Shown here: one piece after another, positions 52,407-61,238 of the stretch
Layout: each line of letters opens with the position of its first letter
How positions within the stretch are numbered: position 1 is the stretch's first letter
NCBI RefSeq assembly: GCF_004000985.1
Contig: NZ_BIMH01000008.1
Coordinates: 105,389-169,388, forward strand
Direction of reading: 5' to 3'
Source of the DNA: Paenibacillus validus NBRC 15382
GTDB taxonomy: Bacteria > Bacillota > Bacilli > Paenibacillales > NBRC-103111
DNA: 64,000 nt
Position numbers and translations under genes: made by a program
Notes under the pieces: generated by a model
Database searches by the model: none
The model's input: the letters and a program-made list of their open reading frames with translations, nothing else
What the model was told of the DNA's origin: nothing

Positions 52407-53310
52407 GAGGCAGGATGGAGAGAACGTGGTCCAGGCTTTGCGGAGGGACGGCGGCGATCAGATCGCCCTTTTGCTGCAGCCGTTCTACGATGTTCAACAG
52501 ATGAAATTCCCGCGGATCGCAGCGCAGCCGAACTTCGCTCCAATCCAGCGGCGTCGAGACCGTGGCATCCCGCCGGGCACGCGGCGTGTAGGGGGCGGAT
52601 AACGTTTTACCGTACCAGTGCTGCAAATAATCGATATAAATCTTCGTCCCGCGATCCTTCTTCAGGCGCTCGACGGTGAACAGCCCGGGATACTTCTGAA
52701 CGGCATACTGGGCGACGAATGCGCCGATCCGTCTCAGCTGTTCGAACGTATATCCGCGCTCCGCCGGAATCGGCACGTAAATTTGTACGCCGGTGGCGCC
52801 CGACGTCTTCGGGATGGAACGGATGTTCATCTTGTCGAGAATGTCCCCGATCACCTCCGCAGCCTCCATAATGCGCGGCTCCGGATCAAGGCTCGGATCG
52901 ATGTCGATCAGCCATTCCACCGGCAGCTTTTCGCCGATCCGGTGGAAGGACGGGTGAAACTCCAGACAAGCGAGATTGCCGAGCCACAGCAAGGTCGGCA
53001 GCGAGTCGAGATGCACGTAGCGAATGTCCTCCAGCGTCGCCGTTTTCACGAAATGGGGCGTAGGCTCCGGGGCGTTTTTTTGATAAAACGACTTGTCGTT
53101 CCACCCGTGCGGAAAGCGGATCGTCGTCAAATACCGGTCGCGGCAGTATTTCAGCAAATAGGGGGCGAGCTGTGCCAATTTCTCCAGATACATCGCTTTC
53201 GTAATGTTCTTCTCCGGCCATAACGGCTTCTCCGGATTCGTCACGGTAAGCTCCTGGCCGTCGATTGTGATCGTCCCTTTCACCGGCGGTCGTTTCGTCG
53301 TGGGGCTCAA
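52399..53310 (-). CDS. Stand-alone LigD polymerase (primase-polymerase) domain
   Basis: A 303-residue DNA polymerase of the LigD/AEP type used in non-homologous end joining. Asp136 and Asp138 in WLIDIDPS are the metal-binding pair, and PKTSGATGVQIYVPI is the other conserved segment. The start is TTG 53310 with GAAGGGA upstream. In many bacteria this domain is fused to a ligase and a nuclease as LigD; here it is separate. The ligase domain and Ku lie 4-6 kb further right, with an arsenic operon between. Confidence 0.92.
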   Translation of the reverse strand: MSPTTKRPPVKGTITIDGQELTVTNPEKPLWPEKNITKAMYLEKLAQLAPYLLKYCRDRYLTTIRFPHGWNDKSFYQKNAPEPTPHFVKTATLEDIRYVHLDSLPTLLWLGNLACLEFHPSFHRIGEKLPVEWLIDIDPSLDPEPRIMEAAEVIGDILDKMNIRSIPKTSGATGVQIYVPIPAERGYTFEQLRRIGAFVAQYAVQKYPGLFTVERLKKDRGTKIYIDYLQHWYGKTLSAPYTPRARRDATVSTPLDWSEVRLRCDPREFHLLNIVERLQQKGDLIAAVPPQSLDHVLSILPPT

Positions 53311-53395
53311 TCGGCGTCCCTTCTTTCCTTGTCGGATTGCCGTTATTATCCGTTGCCGGAGAGGGAACTATACGGGTGTTTCGTCAAGGCGTGGC

Positions 53396-54547
53396 CTACT
53401 GCTTCTGCTGCTTCCCGGTCTCCGGTTTATGGAAGAACAGCTTCATCATGGGCGGAGTCACAATCGTGGTGACCAGCACGACGACGACGATCACAGAAAA
53501 CAACTCGGGTTGAAGCAGATTGCTTTCCAAACCGATAGCCGCAATGATGAGTGCAACCTCTCCGCGGGATACCATAGCTGCGCCAATCCCTAAGGAACTC
53601 CTCCATGAAAATCCGGCTAATTTCGCTCCGATCGCCGACCCGGCCAGCTTCGTTGCTATGGCGAGCAGGCTTAGCCCGATAATGAGCCCGATATGCTGTG
53701 CGATTCCGCTAAATTCAGCGGTTACACCGATCGATGTGAAGAAGACGGGAACGAAGATGGAGTAGCCGATCGTTTCGACTTTTTCCGTTATCTCATGCTT
53801 GTATTTTGTCAAGCTGATGGCAACACCGGCGATATAGGCTCCGATGATAGCAGCCACGCCTGCATATTCTGCTAAATACGCATAAACAAAGCAAATCATT
53901 AAACCTGCGGAAATGACCGCCTCCGTGACGCGAAGGGGCGCGAATTTTTTCAGAACCCAAGGAACGACTTTCCAAGCCAGAAGGATGGCCACCGCGAAGA
54001 ATGCAACCTTCTTCAGAACGACGGTCCCCAGATGGACATCGCCGCCTGCAAAGCTCATGACAAACGCGAGCGCAATAACGACGAGAATGTCGTCGATCAC
54101 GGCCGCGCCCAATATGGTGGTCCCTTCGCGCGACTTTAATCTGCCCATTTCCTTCAACGCTTGAACGGAGATGCTCACGCTTGTAGCCGAGAGCAGCAGT
54201 CCAAGGAAGATAGACTCGGTCGGAGCCAGACCGATGGTCATACCGGCCAAATACCCCAGTGAAAAAGGTACAACGATGCCGCTAACCCCTACGAAGGCTG
54301 AAGCTTTCCCGGTACGCTTGAACTCTTCCGTGTCCGTTTCCAGCCCTGCAATGAACATCAGCAAGATAACGCCGATTTGACTGATTTCTTTCAGAATATC
54401 CGTGTTGGTGACAATCCCAAGCACGCTTGGTCCTAAGAAGATACCGATGAGAAGCTTGCCCAGCACGGAGGGTTGTCCCAGCTTGACGCTGAGGTCTCCG
54501 GCGATTTTGGAGGCAAGCAAGATGACGGCTAGTTGAAAAATAAGCAT
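53396..54547 (-). CDS. CPA2 monovalent cation/proton antiporter (GerN/NapA-like)
   Basis: A 383-residue antiporter with about twelve helices. Visible family segments are SKIAGDLSVKLGQPSVLGKLLIGIFLGPSVLG and GLETDTEEFKRTGK. The NapA/GerN group exchanges Na+ or K+ for protons; GerN takes part in germination in Bacillus cereus. ATG 54547 has AAAGGTGG seven bases upstream. It stands alone after the ars operon terminator. Confidence 0.9.
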   Translation of the reverse strand: MLIFQLAVILLASKIAGDLSVKLGQPSVLGKLLIGIFLGPSVLGIVTNTDILKEISQIGVILLMFIAGLETDTEEFKRTGKASAFVGVSGIVVPFSLGYLAGMTIGLAPTESIFLGLLLSATSVSISVQALKEMGRLKSREGTTILGAAVIDDILVVIALAFVMSFAGGDVHLGTVVLKKVAFFAVAILLAWKVVPWVLKKFAPLRVTEAVISAGLMICFVYAYLAEYAGVAAIIGAYIAGVAISLTKYKHEITEKVETIGYSIFVPVFFTSIGVTAEFSGIAQHIGLIIGLSLLAIATKLAGSAIGAKLAGFSWRSSLGIGAAMVSRGEVALIIAAIGLESNLLQPELFSVIVVVVLVTTIVTPPMMKLFFHKPETGKQQKQ

Positions 54548-54603
54548 GATGATTCCACCTTTCATTTTTTATTCTTTGTGGAAGTACGAAAAAAATACAA
54601 AAA

Positions 54604-54660
54604 GAGCCTGTCAAACCATAGCCGCTAAAATGAACATAGCAAGGCCAGGGTGACAGACTC
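54604..54660 (-). terminator. Terminator of the ars operon
   Basis: On the minus strand GAGTCTGTCA pairs with TGACAGGCTC across a loop of about 37 bases, and TTTTTGTATTTTTTT follows. It lies between arsC and the antiporter gene. Confidence 0.75.
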
Positions 54661-54782
54661 CTCCGAAAAACAATGTTAGATTTAATTGTTAAGGTAACAC
54701 GTGCAAGGACTTGATACTTATACGCGGCTAAGATGTAAAGGTTTCATAACCGGGCCGTTAAATCAGGCTACAAACCATTATG

Positions 54783-55205
54783 CTATTGACCGGTTGCGAC
54801 GAATTGTTCCACACGCGCCTTGATGGCATCGCGAACCTCACGAAATTTGGCCAGGATCTCTTCCTCGGTGCCCGTCGCTTTAGCCGGATCCTCGAAGCCC
54901 CAGTGCCATTTCACAACATGCTTATTCGAGATGACGGGACAATGCTCATCCGCATGTCCGCAAAGCGTAATGACATAATCGGCCTTGTTCAACAGCTCGG
55001 GATCGATCACATCGGAGGAATTCCCGCTAATGTCGACGTTCGCTTCCTTCATGACCTGTACCGCTCTCGGATTCAAGCCGTGTGCCTCCAAACCGGCGCT
55101 TTTCACCTCATAGTTGTGGCCGCCGAGCGCTTTCAGAAACCCGTCGGCCATTTGGCTGCGGCAAGAATTGCCTGTGCATAAGAAGTAAACCCGTTTTTTA
55201 TCCAT
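54783..55205 (-). CDS. arsC: Thioredoxin-coupled arsenate reductase
   Basis: A 140-residue low-molecular-weight-phosphatase-type ArsC that reduces arsenate to arsenite using thioredoxin. Cys10 and Cys15 (CTGNSCR) and Cys82 and Cys89 (LCGHADEHC) match the catalytic cysteines of the Bacillus enzyme position for position. ATG 55205 has AAAAGGAG upstream. Third gene of arsR-arsB-arsC. Confidence 0.97.
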   Translation of the reverse strand: MDKKRVYFLCTGNSCRSQMADGFLKALGGHNYEVKSAGLEAHGLNPRAVQVMKEANVDISGNSSDVIDPELLNKADYVITLCGHADEHCPVISNKHVVKWHWGFEDPAKATGTEEEILAKFREVRDAIKARVEQFVATGQ

Positions 55206-55248
55206 GATAAGCTCTCCTTTTGAATTACATTTGAAGTTCAACCGAGTC

Positions 55249-56541
55249 TTACGAAATCACGCTTAGCCACAAATAAAGCCCTGTTAAGGTGATCAGCAAA
55301 GTGGGAACGGTCAGCAAGACGCCTATTTTAAAGTAATACCCCCATGTAATGGTGACCCCTTTCTTGGACAAAACATGGAGCCACAGCAGCGTTGCCAAAG
55401 ATCCGATCGGTGTGATTTTCGGTCCAAGATCCGAACCGATGACATTCGCGTAGATCAGCGACTCCCGAATAACAGCGGTCGTATTCGTGCCCTGAATAGC
55501 CAACGCATCAATCATGACGGTAGGCATGTTGTTCATCATGGACGATAGCAGGGCGGCAATGAACCCCATTCCTATTGTAGAAGCAAACAGGCCTTGATCG
55601 GCAATCCTTTGTATAAGTCCACCCAATATATCCGTCAACCCGGCGTTTCGGAGTCCGTACACGACGACGTACATCCCTATCGAGAAAATGACGACCGCCC
55701 ATGGCGCCTCTTTGACGATGCGTTTCGTTTCCATATGCGGACTTTTCCGCGCGGCCGCAATAAACGTAAGAGCGGCGGCCAGCGCAATAAACGAAACAGG
55801 CAAAGCGATGAACTCGCTTAGAAAATAGGCAGCCAGCAGCACCCCCAGGATCACCCATGATAATCGAAACAACCGGATATCTTTGATCGCCTCGTGAGGC
55901 TTCTTGATGTCCTCATAGCGATAGGCTTCGGGTATGCTTTTGCGGAAATACAGATACAGTACAAGCAGGCTGGCAAGCAGCGAAAAGAGGTTCGGTACGA
56001 TCATCCGGCTCGCATATTCCGCAAAGCCGATTCCAAAATAATCGGCCGACACGATATTGACCAGGTTGCTGATGACAAGCGGCAACGAGGTTGTGTCCGC
56101 AATAAAGCCGCTGGCCATAATGAACGGCAGAACCTTGTTCTCTTCAAATTTCAACGCTCTCACCATAGCCAATACGATAGGCGTCATGATCAGAGCTGCG
56201 CCGTCATTGGCGAACAAAGCGGCAACCGCCGCACCCAACAACCCCATATAGACGAACATCAGAACGCCGTTGCCCCCGGCCAAACGGGCCATATGAAGCG
56301 CCGACCACTCGAAGAACCCAATATCGTCAAGTATAAGAGAGATGAGGATAATGGCCACGAAAGCTAAAGTGGCATTCCATACGATACCGGTAACGGTCCA
56401 TACGTCAGTGATGGAAACTACACCGCATAGAAGCGCTGCAACAGCGCCGCCGCTTGCAGACCAGCCGATGCCTAGTTGTTTCGGCTGCCAAATGACAAAA
56501 ATCAACGTAATGGTAAAAATCAATAATGCGGCGATGGCCAT
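55249..56541 (-). CDS. arsB: Arsenite efflux transporter
   Basis: A 430-residue membrane protein of the ArsB family, with about eleven helices and the conserved segments [31 protein letters not shown] and [21 protein letters not shown]. It exports arsenite made by ArsC. It follows arsR after 16 bases, with AGGAGGA at its start. Confidence 0.93.
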   Translation of the reverse strand: MAIAALLIFTITLIFVIWQPKQLGIGWSASGGAVAALLCGVVSITDVWTVTGIVWNATLAFVAIILISLILDDIGFFEWSALHMARLAGGNGVLMFVYMGLLGAAVAALFANDGAALIMTPIVLAMVRALKFEENKVLPFIMASGFIADTTSLPLVISNLVNIVSADYFGIGFAEYASRMIVPNLFSLLASLLVLYLYFRKSIPEAYRYEDIKKPHEAIKDIRLFRLSWVILGVLLAAYFLSEFIALPVSFIALAAALTFIAAARKSPHMETKRIVKEAPWAVVIFSIGMYVVVYGLRNAGLTDILGGLIQRIADQGLFASTIGMGFIAALLSSMMNNMPTVMIDALAIQGTNTTAVIRESLIYANVIGSDLGPKITPIGSLATLLWLHVLSKKGVTITWGYYFKIGVLLTVPTLLITLTGLYLWLSVIS

Positions 56542-56557
56542 GAGTTCCTCCTGTTGG

Positions 56558-56866
56558 TTAACAAATCCCTTTTACTTGAAGCACTTTTTCTTTAAACGAA
56601 GGGAGATAGTTTAATGTCTCCTCCAAATACGGTTTGTCGCTCACGTTAAGAGCATAGTAAACCCATTGTCCTTTTCTGGTTTCCGTAACTAGCCCCGCGG
56701 CTTTCAGCTTGCGCAGATGCTGACTTACGTTAGGCTGGGTCGACTGTAAAATTTCAACCAGGTCGCACACGCACATTTCCCGTTCTTTCAGGCATGCAAG
56801 AATGGTCAAGCGGGACTTGTCGCTAAGCATCTTATAATGTTCGGCCATGACCTCCAATTGCTCCAC
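56558..56866 (-). CDS. arsR: ArsR-family arsenite-responsive repressor
   Basis: A 102-residue winged-helix repressor. The arsenite-binding cysteines are in [10 protein letters not shown] (helix 3 region) and the recognition helix is [22 protein letters not shown] 56866 is chosen because GGGAGG lies seven bases upstream; TTG 56872 abuts that site. It represses the arsR-arsB-arsC operon until arsenite binds. Confidence 0.93.
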   Translation of the reverse strand: MEQLEVMAEHYKMLSDKSRLTILACLKEREMCVCDLVEILQSTQPNVSQHLRKLKAAGLVTETRKGQWVYYALNVSDKPYLEETLNYLPSFKEKVLQVKGIC

Positions 56867-56917
56867 ATTCAACCTCCCTAAGCACGCTTTTGCTGCTCCT
56901 TAAATCATAGTATAAAT

Positions 56918-56950
56918 ATATAATCAATTACTTATATAATCAATGGCTTA
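56918..56950 (-). promoter_or_regulatory. ars promoter with direct-repeat operator
   Basis: The plus-strand sequence ATATAATCAAT occurs twice (56918-56928 and 56934-56944), 16 bases apart, i.e. about one and a half helical turns. On the minus strand each copy gives ATTGATTATAT; the first supplies a -35-like TTGATT and, 17 bases on, TATATT. It is the only plausible operator/promoter region upstream of arsR. Confidence 0.55.
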
Positions 56951-57032
56951 TATTTTAATTTTGTGTAAAGACACGGATGCGTACCGGCTACATGATTGGA
57001 CTTCAAATGACTAAAGCTAAGGAGAGAACTTG

Positions 57033-58016
57033 ATGAGTCATGAAACAGCTGAAGGAGGCGCTATGATTTTAAAGCCGGTCGTTCCATTCGAACCTATAAA
57101 CACCGATAAACTTCCAGCAGGGGATCATTGGGTTGCGCAAGTAAAGTGGGACGGAGTTCGCATGTTATCCTACTTCGACGGATCGAACGTCCAATTGGTG
57201 AATCGGAAATTAAATAATCGTTCCCTGCAATATCCTGAGTTTTTGTCTCCCTCCCGGTACTGTACGGCTTCTTCGTTTATATTGGACGGCGAATTCATCG
57301 CATTTGACGATAACAAACCGTCGTTCCATGAGATTATGAAGCGCGATAGCTTGAGAAAAAAACAAAGTATAGAGCTCGCGGTCGCTCAAACCCCCGTCAC
57401 GTATATGGTATTTGACATTTTGTTCTGCAATGGAGCATGGGTAACAGACCGAGCCCTTTCGGAGAGACAACAAATTTTACAAGACCTGATCATTTCGCAG
57501 CCCGACGTCCAGACCGTTCAAAACTTTACCGACGCCGAAGGATTGCTGGCCGTCATGATCGAGCATCAAATGGAAGGGGTCATCTGCAAGAAGCTGGACA
57601 GCTCCTACGCGATAAACGGGAAAGATAAGCGCTGGCAGAAGCGTAAAGTGTTTTGGGATCTTTTCGCGGTAGTGGCAGGCGTTACTTTCAGGGGGGATGT
57701 CGTTAACTCCTTGCTGCTTGGATTGTATGATCAGGAAGGAAAGCTGTACTACATCGGTCATGCAGGCACCGGTAAGGTCACCCATCGCGAGTGGCGTGAA
57801 TTGACGCAAAGAGTGGCCCCTCTTGCTACTAGAGTTAAACCGTTTGCCAATGAGCCTGAGAGAAGCAAAGATGCTGTTTGGGTAACCCCGGAAATTGTCG
57901 TTAAAGTACAGTTTTTGGAGTGGACTCCGGGGCAAACGATGAGGCATCCGAGTATTCAGGCTTTTGTCGATATACCTCCAAATCAATGTACGATGAAGCA
58001 AATTGTACATAAATAA
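57033..58016 (+). CDS. ATP-dependent DNA ligase (LigD ligase-domain type)
   Basis: A 327-residue ligase that seals DNA ends in non-homologous end joining. The nucleotidyl-lysine motif is VKWDGVRML, motif III/IIIa surrounds LDGEFIAF and TYMVFDILF, and motif IV is EGVICKKLDS. The C-terminal OB-fold follows. No polymerase or nuclease domain is fused. Two starts are possible: ATG 57033 (AAGGAG eight bases upstream) and ATG 57063 (GAAGGAGG five bases upstream). It converges with ku. Confidence 0.93.
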   Translation: MSHETAEGGAMILKPVVPFEPINTDKLPAGDHWVAQVKWDGVRMLSYFDGSNVQLVNRKLNNRSLQYPEFLSPSRYCTASSFILDGEFIAFDDNKPSFHEIMKRDSLRKKQSIELAVAQTPVTYMVFDILFCNGAWVTDRALSERQQILQDLIISQPDVQTVQNFTDAEGLLAVMIEHQMEGVICKKLDSSYAINGKDKRWQKRKVFWDLFAVVAGVTFRGDVVNSLLLGLYDQEGKLYYIGHAGTGKVTHREWRELTQRVAPLATRVKPFANEPERSKDAVWVTPEIVVKVQFLEWTPGQTMRHPSIQAFVDIPPNQCTMKQIVHK

Positions 58017-58036
58017 AACAGGGGGCTGCCGCACAA

Positions 58037-58068
58037 ATAAACCTAGCCGAATCAGCCAGGTTTATATC
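58037..58068. terminator. Hairpin between the convergent ligase and ku genes
   Basis: ATAAACCTAGC pairs with GCCAGGTTTAT with one mismatch around a seven-base loop. Short T-tracts follow on both strands, so it may serve both genes. Confidence 0.6.
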
Positions 58069-58098
58069 ATGCCGGAGACTTTCCGACGGTCTATCCGT

Positions 58099-58980
58099 TT
58101 ACGACGGCACGGTTTCCTTGTCTTTGGCCTTGCCTTTTGTGCTTTTGGCTCTCGATTTCGGCTTGTCCGGTTTGGTGCGGTCTGCAGGTAGAGGCGTCGG
58201 CTCCGACGAGACAGGCTTGACCGCCTCCAGACTTGCTTGCAAGGCCGACATTAAGTCGATAACGTTCGCACGGTGCGGCTCCGGCGCCACGCTGATTTGC
58301 TGGCCCGACACCTTCTGTTCGATGGCCTGCAGCACGGCGGCCCGGTAATCGTCCTTATACTTCTCCGGCTCGAAGGGCGTGGAAAGCTGACTGATCAGCA
58401 TCTTCGCCATGTCGAGCTCCTTGTCGTTGACGTTGCTTTGCTCCGGCAAATTCGGAACCTGATCCACAGATCGTATCTCATCGGGATAAAAGATCGTTTC
58501 CATCGCAATGCAGCGGTCGATAATACGGATAGCCGCCAAGCTGCTCTTCGATCGGATCGATACTTTCGCTATGCCGATTTTGCCGGTTTGCTTCATCGCT
58601 TCCAGCAGCAGACTGTAGGCGCCGGCCCCCGTTTCATTCGGCGCCAAGTAATACGTCTTCTGGAAATAAACCGGATCGATTTCCGACAAATCCACAAAGT
58701 CGAGAATTTTAATCTCTTTCGTCACCTCGCCGGTCAGCTTCTCCAGTTCGTCCTTCTCAAACAAGACGAAAGCGCCCGGCTCATACTCATATCCGCGCGA
58801 AATTTCTCCCCATTCGACTTCTCTCTCGCAGTGCTGGCATTTTCTCACGAAATTGAGCGGCGTGTTGCATGCGGTGTGAATCATTCTCATTGAGATATCT
58901 TTATCTTCCGTGGCCGAGAACATCTTAACCGGCACATGCACAAGACCGAAGCTGATTGCGCCTTTCCATACGGTATGCAT
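58099..58980 (-). CDS. ku: Ku protein, non-homologous end joining
   Basis: A 293-residue bacterial Ku that forms a homodimeric ring on broken DNA ends. The start MHTVWKGAISFGLVHVPVK is diagnostic. The ring domain is about 1-235 and is followed by a Lys/Pro-rich tail (KSRAKSTKGKAKDKE) that in other species recruits the ligase. ATG 58980 has AAAGGAGG upstream. It converges with the ligase gene. Confidence 0.95.
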   Translation of the reverse strand: MHTVWKGAISFGLVHVPVKMFSATEDKDISMRMIHTACNTPLNFVRKCQHCEREVEWGEISRGYEYEPGAFVLFEKDELEKLTGEVTKEIKILDFVDLSEIDPVYFQKTYYLAPNETGAGAYSLLLEAMKQTGKIGIAKVSIRSKSSLAAIRIIDRCIAMETIFYPDEIRSVDQVPNLPEQSNVNDKELDMAKMLISQLSTPFEPEKYKDDYRAAVLQAIEQKVSGQQISVAPEPHRANVIDLMSALQASLEAVKPVSSEPTPLPADRTKPDKPKSRAKSTKGKAKDKETVPS

Positions 58981-59020
58981 AAGCAAGCCTCCTTTGGACC
59001 GAAGTGCGGGCCCTTTTCCA

Positions 59021-59027
59021 TAGTATG
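59021..59027 (-). promoter_or_regulatory. Possible sigma-G -10 box for ku
   Basis: The minus strand reads CATACTA about 40 bases before the start codon, matching the sigma-G -10 consensus CATNNTA. The matching -35 element (GNATR) is not clear. Ku is made in the forespore in Bacillus subtilis. A weak call. Confidence 0.3.
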
Positions 59028-59089
59028 CGCAGAGAGGGCTCCACTCATTGAAGGTTTGGCTGGGAAGTTTTTTGCGGCTTCCGCCCGGC

Positions 59090-59119
59090 GAATGGACGAA
59101 AGCTTCGCCGGACAAGCTA
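59090..59119 (+). promoter_or_regulatory. Possible sigma-G promoter of the sspH unit
   Basis: GAATG (59090-59094), exactly 18 bases, then CAAGCTA (59113-59119). The consensus is GNATR-N18-CATNNTA; the -35 fits fully and the -10 differs at one base. This is the right spacing for a forespore-specific gene such as a SASP. Confidence 0.4.
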
Positions 59120-59180
59120 CCGTGTAAGGAGCTTGTCGGCTCTTTAGCGTATTTAAACGATGAGAGGAGGGTGAATACGG

Positions 59181-59384
59181 GTGAGCGAAGCGAACACATC
59201 CGGCGGTTTGGAAACAAACGATTCCACGCTTGAGGGAAGAGACTCGCATTTTATGGACATCGATCGGATGATCAACGAAGGTCTTGGTGGAGGCAACGTT
59301 ACTCTGCACAACGGCCTGATCGACGATTCGACAACGGATACGATGGATCATCCCGACTCGGTGACCGGAGGTGAGGAACGATGA
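59181..59384 (+). CDS. Small acidic hypothetical protein preceding sspH
   Basis: A 67-residue acidic protein rich in Asp, Thr, Gly and Ser, with no membrane segment and no known family. GAGGAGGG lies upstream of GTG 59181. Its stop overlaps the sspH start (ATGA), so it is in the same transcript and probably also made in the forespore. Confidence 0.7.
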   Translation: MSEANTSGGLETNDSTLEGRDSHFMDIDRMINEGLGGGNVTLHNGLIDDSTTDTMDHPDSVTGGEER

Positions 59385-59563
59385 GAGTGCATCGGGCGCA
59401 AGAAATTTTGAACGCCGAGACGAAGATCGAGGTTGAATTCAACGGCGTTCCCGTCTGGATCGATAGCGTGGACCTGGAGCAGAAAACGGCCAAAGTGCAC
59501 GCTGAAGATCAGCCGGCCGATGTGAAAGTCGTTCCGGTCGAAGCGCTGCAGGAGATCGAATAG
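59381..59563 (+). CDS. sspH: H-type small acid-soluble spore protein
   Basis: A 60-residue protein aligning with SspH: RAQEIL..., then F..VPVWIDSVD, then ...TAKVHAEDQP, ending VPVEALQEIE. H-type SASPs are minor proteins of the spore core. Direct evidence is the family pattern and length. It overlaps the previous small gene by four bases and is followed by a strong terminator. Confidence 0.88.
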   Translation: MRVHRAQEILNAETKIEVEFNGVPVWIDSVDLEQKTAKVHAEDQPADVKVVPVEALQEIE

Positions 59564-59585
59564 AAGACGATCGAACGAAAGCCAG

Positions 59586-59635
59586 GCTTCCCGGCTTGCG
59601 CGAGCTTCCACGCCCGTGCGAGCCGGGAAGCTTTT
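59586..59635 (+). terminator. Terminator after sspH
   Basis: GCTTCCCGGCT (59586-59596) pairs perfectly with AGCCGGGAAGC (59621-59631), with extra pairing of TGCGC inside, and TTTTG follows. Confidence 0.92.
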
Positions 59636-59700
59636 GTGTTGCTACGAACCATTCGCAAGGTCTATAATGGGGTCATTACGTATTGCGGAGGCGGATATTT

Positions 59701-60759
59701 TTGGGAACGGTCGATGAATTTGCGCTGATCCGCTTGCTGACCGGCGGCAAGCAATCGACCGCCTTTCAGCGGGAGGGCGGAGTTGAGACCGGGATCGGTG
59801 ATGATGCGGCGGTCGTGAATGTGAATCCGGGCACACAGTTGATTCTAACCTGTGACACGATGACGGAAGATATTCACTTCAAGCCTGTGACGATGCGATC
59901 CAGGGACATCGGGTTCAAAGCGATGGCTTCGGCGGTCAGCGACATTGCGGCGATGGGCGGCAAGCCCAGGTTCGCGCTGGTTGCACTCAGCTTGCCGAGG
60001 CAAACGCCTTTGGAACGGGTTCGCAGCTTATATGAAGGTTTGTATGATTGCGCCAACCGCTACGGCGTTCGCGTCGTTGGCGGAGACACGACCTCCTCGA
60101 TCGGCGGCATGACCGTATCGGTGACGGTTATCGGCGAGACGGCCGCCGGTCAGGCGCTGCTTCGTTCGTCGGCGAAAGTGGGAGATGTTGTTTTCGCCAC
60201 GGGGTACTTGGGGCGTTCCGCTGCAGGACTGGACTGGCTGTTGCAACGCAATCTGCCGCTTGAGCCCGAGGGAGCGGATGCCGAATCGCTCGCCTATGCG
60301 AAGCTGGTGGAGGCGCACTGCCGTCCGCTTCCGCAAATCGAAGCCGGGCTCGCGCTTCGCCAGTCCGGCCTGTGCCGCGCCCTTAACGACGTGAGCGATG
60401 GATTATCGAGTGAAGCATGGGAAATCGCTGAAGCATCGGGCGTGGGAATCGATTTGATCGAAGAGAGGATCCCGATTGCGGACGAGCTTTATACCTACGC
60501 GGCAGCCTCTGGCAAAGACCCGCTCGACTATGTGCTTTACGGAGGCGAAGATTACGAGCTGCTGGGCACCGCTCCCGCGGAGCATGCCTTGGAGCTGCAG
60601 ATTGCGCTTGGCAAGGCGGGTGTTTCTCTTCACCTGATCGGTTACGTGAACGGCGAGCATTCAGGCGTACGTTTGATTCGCAGCGGCGGCGAAGTCATGC
60701 CGCTTGACAAGAAAGGGTATAATCATTTTAACGACGTCGGCGGAAAGGACGGGGTGTAA
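59701..60759 (+). CDS. thiL: Thiamine-monophosphate kinase
   Basis: A 352-residue kinase that makes thiamine pyrophosphate from the monophosphate. The N-terminal GIGDDAAVVN and the central GGDTTSS motif are characteristic of the PurM/ThiL fold. TTG 59701 follows GGAGG at nine bases; a TTG at 59683 lies before that site. The next gene tsaE begins two bases after the stop, so it is in an operon with the t6A genes, an arrangement seen in many Firmicutes. Confidence 0.93.
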   Translation: MGTVDEFALIRLLTGGKQSTAFQREGGVETGIGDDAAVVNVNPGTQLILTCDTMTEDIHFKPVTMRSRDIGFKAMASAVSDIAAMGGKPRFALVALSLPRQTPLERVRSLYEGLYDCANRYGVRVVGGDTTSSIGGMTVSVTVIGETAAGQALLRSSAKVGDVVFATGYLGRSAAGLDWLLQRNLPLEPEGADAESLAYAKLVEAHCRPLPQIEAGLALRQSGLCRALNDVSDGLSSEAWEIAEASGVGIDLIEERIPIADELYTYAAASGKDPLDYVLYGGEDYELLGTAPAEHALELQIALGKAGVSLHLIGYVNGEHSGVRLIRSGGEVMPLDKKGYNHFNDVGGKDGV

Positions 60760-60761
60760 CC

Positions 60762-61238
60762 ATGTCCTCATATGTATTTATCGCACATGGGCTGGAGGAT
60801 ACCGTCAAGCTTGCGGCACGCTTGGCCTCGTTGTTTGTGCCGGGGACGGTTATCGCGCTTGACGGCGAACTCGGGGCGGGCAAGACGGCATTCTCTCAAG
60901 CCGTCGCGAAGGCGATCGGCGTGGAAGAAGTGGTCAACAGCCCCACGTTTACGATTATTAAAGAGTACGAGGGAACGAAGCTCCCTTTTTATCATATGGA
61001 TGTGTACCGGTTGTCCTTGGAGGAAGCGGACGAGCTTGGGCTTGACGATTACTTCTACGGCGAAGGGATTACGCTGATCGAATGGGCTTCGCTTATCGAG
61101 GAGCTGCTTCCTCCCGAGCGTCTTTCGATTCAGTTGGAGCACGGGGAGAACCAGTCCCGCCGCTTTCGTATCGTCCCGAAAGGGGAGCCGTATCGGCAAT
61201 GGTGCATACAGTTAAAGGAGAACGGATTGTTATTATGA
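60762..61238 (+). CDS. tsaE: tRNA t6A biosynthesis ATPase TsaE
   Basis: A 158-residue P-loop ATPase (GELGAGKTAF at 36-45) that supports the TsaB-TsaD complex in adding threonylcarbamoyl to A37 of tRNAs. The segment VNSPTFTIIKEYEG is typical. It overlaps tsaB by four bases (ATGA). Confidence 0.95.
   Translation: MSSYVFIAHGLEDTVKLAARLASLFVPGTVIALDGELGAGKTAFSQAVAKAIGVEEVVNSPTFTIIKEYEGTKLPFYHMDVYRLSLEEADELGLDDYFYGEGITLIEWASLIEELLPPERLSIQLEHGENQSRRFRIVPKGEPYRQWCIQLKENGLLL

Noticed and set aside
57033..58980. Possible mobile element carrying the ars and end-joining genes
   Set aside because: No transposase, integrase, attachment site or flanking repeats are visible, so only composition suggests transfer.
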